This document shows, piece by piece, positions 54,416 to 58,506 of a DNA stretch of 58,506 bases. Source of the DNA: an uncultured Pelagibacteraceae bacterium (GTDB lineage: Bacteria > Pseudomonadota > Alphaproteobacteria > Pelagibacterales > Pelagibacteraceae); contig CACIKW010000004.1 in the NCBI GenBank assembly GCA_902587315.1, forward strand, positions 1 through 58,506. Direction: 5' to 3'. The position numbers were made by a program, and so were the translations under genes. Numbering within the stretch: position 1 is the stretch's first letter; the number at the start of each line of letters is the position of its first letter. Below the pieces are notes generated by a model, which saw nothing but the letters and a program-made list of their open reading frames with translations, did not search any database and was not told the DNA's origin.

Positions 54416-54440
54416 TAGACCTCCAATTGAAGAAACATAA

Positions 54441-54454
54441 TTGATTCGAATCAA
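54441..54454. promoter_or_regulatory. 14-bp perfect palindrome upstream of the AzgA-like permease
   Basis: TTGATTCGAATCAA is its own reverse complement and lies 17 bp before the permease's ribosome-binding site, in the short gap to the divergent lipoprotein gene. It is a candidate operator. The half-site GAATCA also occurs in the leader repeat at 3969-3984. Confidence 0.35.
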
Positions 54455-54496
54455 AAAATATCATTGATAATTCAGAAATATCAGAAATTACTCATA

Positions 54497-54515
54497 TTTA
54501 TGTTAGTAACATAAA
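54497..54515. promoter_or_regulatory. 19-bp palindrome between permease and lipoprotein genes
   Basis: TTTATGTTA-G-TAACATAAA has perfect 9-bp arms around one central base. It sits midway in the divergent gap (54416-54569). A dimeric repressor could use it to control either or both genes. Confidence 0.4.
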
Positions 54516-54569
54516 CAATTATACAACTTAAAAGTTAATATATTCCTTCAATTAAATGATATTATTTTA

Positions 54570-54875
54570 ATGATGAAATTTAAATTTTTAGCAATTTTAT
54601 TTTTAATTTTAACAACATTTTCAAGTTGTGAAACAATTAAAAAAAAATCTGACGAAATTGCAGAAAAAGAAAATGAAAGACTAAGTTTATTTATTGGTAA
54701 AAATTCTGATGAGTTAAAAAGTGAACTTGGAAACCCAACAGATGATTTTTTAAACGAAAATGGAAATGAAATATTGGTTTATAAAACAAAAAAATATGGA
54801 ATTCCTTGTGAAAGAAAATTTGAAATTGATTCAAACAACATTATTGTAGGATTTACTTCAAGCGGTTGTTTCTAA
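54570..54875 (+). CDS. Small lipoprotein, BamE/SmpA-like
   Basis: A 101-residue protein with a lipoprotein signal (KFKFLAILFLILTTFSSCE; lipobox FSSC, cysteine at residue 20). A Lys/Glu-rich helix follows, then a compact domain IGKNSDELKSELGNPTDD with NEILVYKTKKYGIPCERKFEID and a second Cys pair that could form a disulfide. The GNPT turn recalls SmpA/BamE-type outer-membrane lipoproteins, but the match is weak. It lies between the two purine permeases and may be unrelated to them. Confidence 0.7.
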   Translation: MMKFKFLAILFLILTTFSSCETIKKKSDEIAEKENERLSLFIGKNSDELKSELGNPTDDFLNENGNEILVYKTKKYGIPCERKFEIDSNNIIVGFTSSGCF

Positions 54876-54988
54876 CTCAAATTGGTTTTATTAAGTCAAT
54901 TATCCCTTTAAAAATAGGCCTAATTATAACTACCATTAAGGCTCTAAATAAAATAAAATATGACCATTAACTGATTTGAGGAGGATAA

Positions 54989-56311
54989 ATGGCAAGAAAA
55001 AGAATATCGAGCTCAGGTGCTGCTAACAAAAAACTTCCACTTAATCAATCTATACCTTTAGGTATTCAGCATGTGTTTGCAATGTTTGCTGGGAATATTA
55101 CTGTTCCACTGATTGTTGCGGGTGTTTTTGGAGTAACAACCGGAGAAAAGATTTTTTTAATTCAAATGGCATTGTTTGCTGCAGGAGTAGCAACAATTAT
55201 ACAAACAGTAGGCTATAAAAACATAGGCTCTAGACTTCCAATAATACAAGGTACAAGTTTTGCATTTATTCCAATAATGTTACCTTTTAAAGCTTTTGGC
55301 TTGGGCGCAATATTCACGGCTGCTTTTATAGGGGGAATTTTTCAAATATGGATTGGTAAAATGTTAAAACCAATTCGTCATATGTTTCCACCATTAGTAA
55401 CAGGAATAGTTGTATTAATGATTGGAATTAGTCTTCTTAAGGTTGGATTTAAGTACGCTGGCGGTGGAGTATGGTTGATGAATAATAAACCGGAAATCTT
55501 TGCTAACTGGCATCATCTTACTATAGCCGGAACCGTTTTAATAGTTGCACTATTAACAAACCTAAAAGGAAGAGGAATGGTGTCCGCAGCTTCTATTCTA
55601 ATTGGAATAATTGCTGGATTTATTGTTGCAGCAGTACTAGGAGAAGTTAGATGGGCTAAAATAGCAGCTGCTGATTGGTTCGCTTTCCCAATGCCACTAC
55701 AATATGGAATTGATTTTGTTTGGGGTGCTGTAATATTGATGTTGTTTATGTCCATAGTAACGACAATTGAAACTATAGGAGACATAAGTGCAACAACAAT
55801 GGGTGGAGCAAATAGAGAAGCTACTGATAAAGAACTTTCAGGTGGTATAATGGCAGATGGAGTTGGAACCGCTTTCGCTTCAATTTTTAATGCTATGCCT
55901 AATACTTCTTATTCTCAAAATGCAGGTCTTGTTGCATTCACGGGAGTAATAAGTAGGCACGTAGGAACAGTTGCGGGGGTGATTTTAATTTTACTAGGTT
56001 TATTTCCAAAGCTTGGTGGAGTTATAGCTGCAATGCCGGATTCAGTAATTGGTGGAGCAGCAATTATCATGTTTGGATTAATTGCTGGAGCAGGAATAAA
56101 ACTAATTTCTAAAGCAGAAATGAGCCAAAGAAATGTTTTAATTTTAGCTCTATCACTTTCTTTTGGAATTGGATTGTATGCTTTTCCAGAGTTTGTTGCT
56201 CATGTGCCAGATTTAGGAATTAAATTAGGACTTTTACTAACAACTGGTTTAATACCTGCTGGATTATTAGCATTTATATTAAATGCTACATTGCCTAGAG
56301 GTAAAAAATAA
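54989..56311 (+). CDS. NCS2 xanthine/uracil permease
   Basis: A 440-residue nucleobase:cation symporter of the UraA/PbuX branch. Evidence: GIQHVFAMFAGNITVPLIVAG, LPIIQGTSFAFIP, the signature with MSIVTTIETIGDISATT (the Glu of the substrate site) and FNAMPNTSYSQNAGLVAFTGV with the family's conserved N. About 14 helices. A strong ribosome-binding site (GAGGAGG, 54978-54984) precedes ATG 54989. Given the xanthine-to-urate genes next door, xanthine is the likeliest substrate, with uracil as the alternative. Confidence 0.88.
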   Translation: MARKRISSSGAANKKLPLNQSIPLGIQHVFAMFAGNITVPLIVAGVFGVTTGEKIFLIQMALFAAGVATIIQTVGYKNIGSRLPIIQGTSFAFIPIMLPFKAFGLGAIFTAAFIGGIFQIWIGKMLKPIRHMFPPLVTGIVVLMIGISLLKVGFKYAGGGVWLMNNKPEIFANWHHLTIAGTVLIVALLTNLKGRGMVSAASILIGIIAGFIVAAVLGEVRWAKIAAADWFAFPMPLQYGIDFVWGAVILMLFMSIVTTIETIGDISATTMGGANREATDKELSGGIMADGVGTAFASIFNAMPNTSYSQNAGLVAFTGVISRHVGTVAGVILILLGLFPKLGGVIAAMPDSVIGGAAIIMFGLIAGAGIKLISKAEMSQRNVLILALSLSFGIGLYAFPEFVAHVPDLGIKLGLLLTTGLIPAGLLAFILNATLPRGKK

Positions 56312-56324
56312 ATAATTTTTGAAA

Positions 56325-56349
56325 CTTGTGGGGATTATTTCCCCACAAG
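56325..56349. terminator. Hairpin between xanthine permease and hsp20
   Basis: A 10-bp stem CTTGTGGGGA / TCCCCACAAG with a 5-nt loop, between two convergent genes. Neither strand has a long T-run after it, so termination may be weak or rely on the stem alone. Confidence 0.6.
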
Positions 56350-56361
56350 CAAGGTTAGTGC

Positions 56362-56808
56362 TTATTTAATTTCAATAAGTTTTTTCTTTTTGTATTCAGG
56401 TACAATTCTTTCACAAGCTATTGTTAAAAGACCATCTTTTAGTTCTGCACCATCTACTTTTACATCATCTGCAATTGTAAATGATCTAGCAAATTGTCTT
56501 TGCGAAATTCCTTTGTGAATAATTTCACCGTCTTTATTTTTATTTTCAGACTTATCAACTTGTTTTGTTCTTACGGTTAATAAGTTGTCTTCAAACTCAA
56601 CTTCAACATCCTTTTTATTAAAGCCGGCAAGAGCAACCTCAATAGAGTATTTGTCCTTTCCAGTCTTTCTTATATTGTATGGTGGATAATTTGATTGCAT
56701 ACTCAAATTTCCATTTCCCAACATATTTTCGAATTGGTCAAACATATCGTCAAAACCAATTGAAAAGGGCCTTAATGAGTTGAATATAGATAGATCCTTA
56801 CTTGTCAT
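56362..56808 (-). CDS. Small heat-shock protein (Hsp20/IbpA type)
   Basis: A 148-residue alpha-crystallin-domain chaperone that holds unfolding proteins. I choose ATG 56808, not the longer frame from 56859, since AGGAGG lies five bases before it and IbpA-like proteins begin near here (NSLRPFSIGFDDMFDQFENM). The crystallin domain runs YPPYNIRKTGKDKYSIEVALAGF, KKDVEVEFEDNLLTV, then HKGISQRQFARSFTIADDVKV and LKDGLLTIACER. The leader forms a ROSE-like fold over the ribosome-binding site. Confidence 0.92.
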   Translation of the reverse strand: MTSKDLSIFNSLRPFSIGFDDMFDQFENMLGNGNLSMQSNYPPYNIRKTGKDKYSIEVALAGFNKKDVEVEFEDNLLTVRTKQVDKSENKNKDGEIIHKGISQRQFARSFTIADDVKVDGAELKDGLLTIACERIVPEYKKKKLIEIK

Positions 56809-56810
56809 AT

Positions 56811-56868
56811 AATCCTCCTTTTTTAGCAAGGTTATTTTTTTGTAAGCCCCTTTAGGCAACCTACAATT
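56811..56868 (-). promoter_or_regulatory. ROSE-like RNA thermometer in the hsp20 leader
   Basis: In the mRNA, AACCTTGCT (56833-56825) can pair with AGGAGGATT (56819-56811) across a 5-A loop. This covers the ribosome-binding site with the TTGCT/AGGAG helix that defines ROSE elements, including the opposed G-G. A second hairpin, GTAGGTTGCC with GGGGCTTAC, lies just upstream. Heat would melt the first helix and allow translation. Confidence 0.65.
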
Positions 56869-56909
56869 TAGATATGGTAATTTATTTTATTATTTCAAGT
56901 CTCAATAAT

Positions 56910-58506
56910 TTAGTTTTTTTTTGAAATTTTTAATGCAAACGCATAATCTAGAGCTATCTCTTCTATAGCTCCATCTCTGCCAGATTTTCCTCCATGACCT
57001 GCGTTCATCTCCGTCTTTAAAAGTAGTAAATTGTTATCAGTTTTTAAATCTCTTAATTTTGCAGTAAATTTTGCAGGCTCATCAAACAAAACTCTGTTAT
57101 CGCTTAGACTAGTTGTAATTAGAATATTTGGATAATCCATTTTTTTGATATTGTGATAAGGAGCATAAGAGTAAATGTACTCAAAATGCTCTTTATTATC
57201 TTTAGCATTTCCAAATTCATCAAATTCTCCTACTGTTAAAGGCAAAGAATGATCAAGATTTGTAGTAAGAGAATCGACGAATGGTACTGCCATAATTATT
57301 CCTAAAAACAGTTCAGGTGTTTTATTAACTACTGCACCCATTACCAATCCACCAGCAGAACCACCCATTCCAACTATCTTTCCTTCGGAAGTGTATTTTT
57401 TTTCAATTAAATATTTGGCAACAGCTATATAATCTTTAAAGGTATTTTTTTTGTTCAGCAGTTTTCCTTCTTTCCACCATTTCATTCCTCTTTCCATTCC
57501 TCCCCTTATATGTGCAGTTACCCAAATAATGTCTCTATTAATCAAACTTAATATTGTTGATGTAAATCCTGGGGACATAGAATTGCCATAAGATCCATAT
57601 CCATACAATAATAAATTTGCAGATCCATCTATTTTAGTTTTTCTATTTCTTGTTATGGTTATTGGAACCATTCTTCCATCATGAGAAGGGCACTCTAATC
57701 TTTCCACAACGTAATCGTCGGGGTTATGTCCAGATGGAATCACCTGTTCTTTTGCTAGTTTTCTATCTTTAGTTTTCAAATCATATAAGTAAGTTCTTCC
57801 AGGTGTTTTAGGAGAGGAATAAGATAAATATACTGTGTCAGTATTTCTGTCTTTTTGAATTAATGATACACCTGGAACAATAACTTTTTCATCTGAAAAA
57901 ATTAACTCTTCTTCTTTGCTTGAATGTTTATTTTTAACGAATAATTTACCAAGAGCATTTGATGTTTCTGCTCTTATGACCCAATCATTTAAGAAAACCA
58001 AACCTCCTATTAATACCTCATCCTTTGCAGAGATATATGTCTCCCAATTTTTACTAGCTAAATCTGTACATCTATCAACTTTAAAGTCTTCAGCATTTTC
58101 ATTTGTGTGATTATAAAAATAACCATCCCAAGAATCTACTGAATAAATAATTCCTCTTTCTCTTTCTTTTATTATTTTTGGTTTTGGATTTTTTTCATTA
58201 GTTGTAAAATAGTATTGTTCAGATGTGTTGTGATCAGAAGTAGTAATAAAAAAATATTTTTCATCTGAACTTAGTGATATCCCAACAGTAAATGCTTCAC
58301 TTTTTTCCTCAAAAATTAATTCATCTTTATTTGCAGGTGTTCCAATTTTATGTCTATATATTTTTCTAGGTCTGTGAAGTTCATCAAGCTTTGAATAAAA
58401 AAAATATTTATCATCAAGACTAAAACTAATTCCTCCGCTTGTATTTTCTATTTTTTCTGTAACCAATTTGTTAGTTGATATATCTCTTATATAAATTGTA
58501 AAATAT
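56910..58506 (-). CDS. ptrB: Oligopeptidase B, C-terminal part
   Basis: A serine peptidase of the prolyl-oligopeptidase family that cuts short peptides after basic residues. The frame stays open to the right edge, so the first part (about 150-170 residues of a usual 680-700) lies outside. Visible are beta-propeller blades, then the hydrolase domain: LLLYGYGSYGNSMSPGF, AHIRGGMERGMKWW, catalytic Ser in GMGGSAGGLVMG, catalytic Asp in SLSDNRVLFDEPAK and catalytic His in NAGHGGKSGR. The CDS is single-copy and ends 102 bp from hsp20. Confidence 0.92.
   Translation of the reverse strand, partial: YFTIYIRDISTNKLVTEKIENTSGGISFSLDDKYFFYSKLDELHRPRKIYRHKIGTPANKDELIFEEKSEAFTVGISLSSDEKYFFITTSDHNTSEQYYFTTNEKNPKPKIIKERERGIIYSVDSWDGYFYNHTNENAEDFKVDRCTDLASKNWETYISAKDEVLIGGLVFLNDWVIRAETSNALGKLFVKNKHSSKEEELIFSDEKVIVPGVSLIQKDRNTDTVYLSYSSPKTPGRTYLYDLKTKDRKLAKEQVIPSGHNPDDYVVERLECPSHDGRMVPITITRNRKTKIDGSANLLLYGYGSYGNSMSPGFTSTILSLINRDIIWVTAHIRGGMERGMKWWKEGKLLNKKNTFKDYIAVAKYLIEKKYTSEGKIVGMGGSAGGLVMGAVVNKTPELFLGIIMAVPFVDSLTTNLDHSLPLTVGEFDEFGNAKDNKEHFEYIYSYAPYHNIKKMDYPNILITTSLSDNRVLFDEPAKFTAKLRDLKTDNNLLLLKTEMNAGHGGKSGRDGAIEEIALDYAFALKISKKN

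Noticed and set aside
1..58506. CRISPR arrays, insertion sequences, prophage or integrase genes
   Set aside because: No spaced direct-repeat array, transposase, recombinase or phage structural gene was seen in any frame; only the tRNA-Ser remnants hint at past insertion.

Overview
The window is a very AT-rich, tightly packed bacterial chromosome segment. Gene content and style (COQ7-type ubiquinone hydroxylase, the helicase/fdxA/carD block of Alphaproteobacteria, TAXI-TRAP uptake, tiny intergenic gaps, many start/stop overlaps, Lys/Asn/Ile-rich proteins) point to a marine alphaproteobacterium of the SAR11 (Pelagibacterales) type. This is a judgement from gene content and composition, not from a database search.

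Layout. 1-5.7 kb: the end of an HNH nuclease gene, coq7-dsbB-yqaA-like genes, tRNA-Leu, an acyl-CoA synthetase, a stand-alone 24-residue Lys/Arg peptide gene, then carD, fdxA and a TerB-domain gene. 5.7-15.4 kb: a Suv3-like helicase, acetoacetyl-CoA synthetase plus an aminotransferase, and a TAXI-TRAP transporter. 15.5-22.4 kb: tRNA-Arg, a shortened thiolase, and a pyruvate dehydrogenase operon in which the lipoyl domain sits on E1 and not on E2; E1 is read in two frames across a C6 tract. A DMT exporter and uppP follow. 22.6-29.3 kb: glutamate synthase gltD-gltB and a hydrolase. 29.3-38.9 kb: a glycosyltransferase and the translation run thrS-infC-rpmI-rplT-pheS-pheT-lepA. 38.9-44.0 kb: a cell-surface glycan island (methyltransferase, GT9, RmlD-like, DUF4422, GT61) containing an intact tRNA-Ser and two 3' remnants of another tRNA-Ser in opposite orientations.

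44.1-56.3 kb is a purine-use region. Guanine deaminase, xanthine dehydrogenase, a membrane urate oxidase, HIU hydrolase, OHCU decarboxylase, allantoinase, allantoicase and ureidoglycolate lyase give a gene-complete route from guanine/xanthine to glyoxylate and urea. Two NCS2 permeases and a purine phosphoribosyltransferase flank it. The two arms diverge from a 67-bp gap carrying an inverted repeat. The window ends with a small heat-shock gene whose leader looks like a ROSE RNA thermometer, and a partial oligopeptidase B gene.

Three genes (aceE, the xanthine dehydrogenase small subunit, the DUF4422 gene) are interrupted by one-base shifts in homopolymer runs. These may be sequencing errors, real mutations, or slippage sites. 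The items I find most unusual are the lipoyl-E1 pyruvate dehydrogenase, the tRNA-Ser remnants bounding glycan genes, the 24- and 18-residue peptide genes, and the ROSE-like leader.
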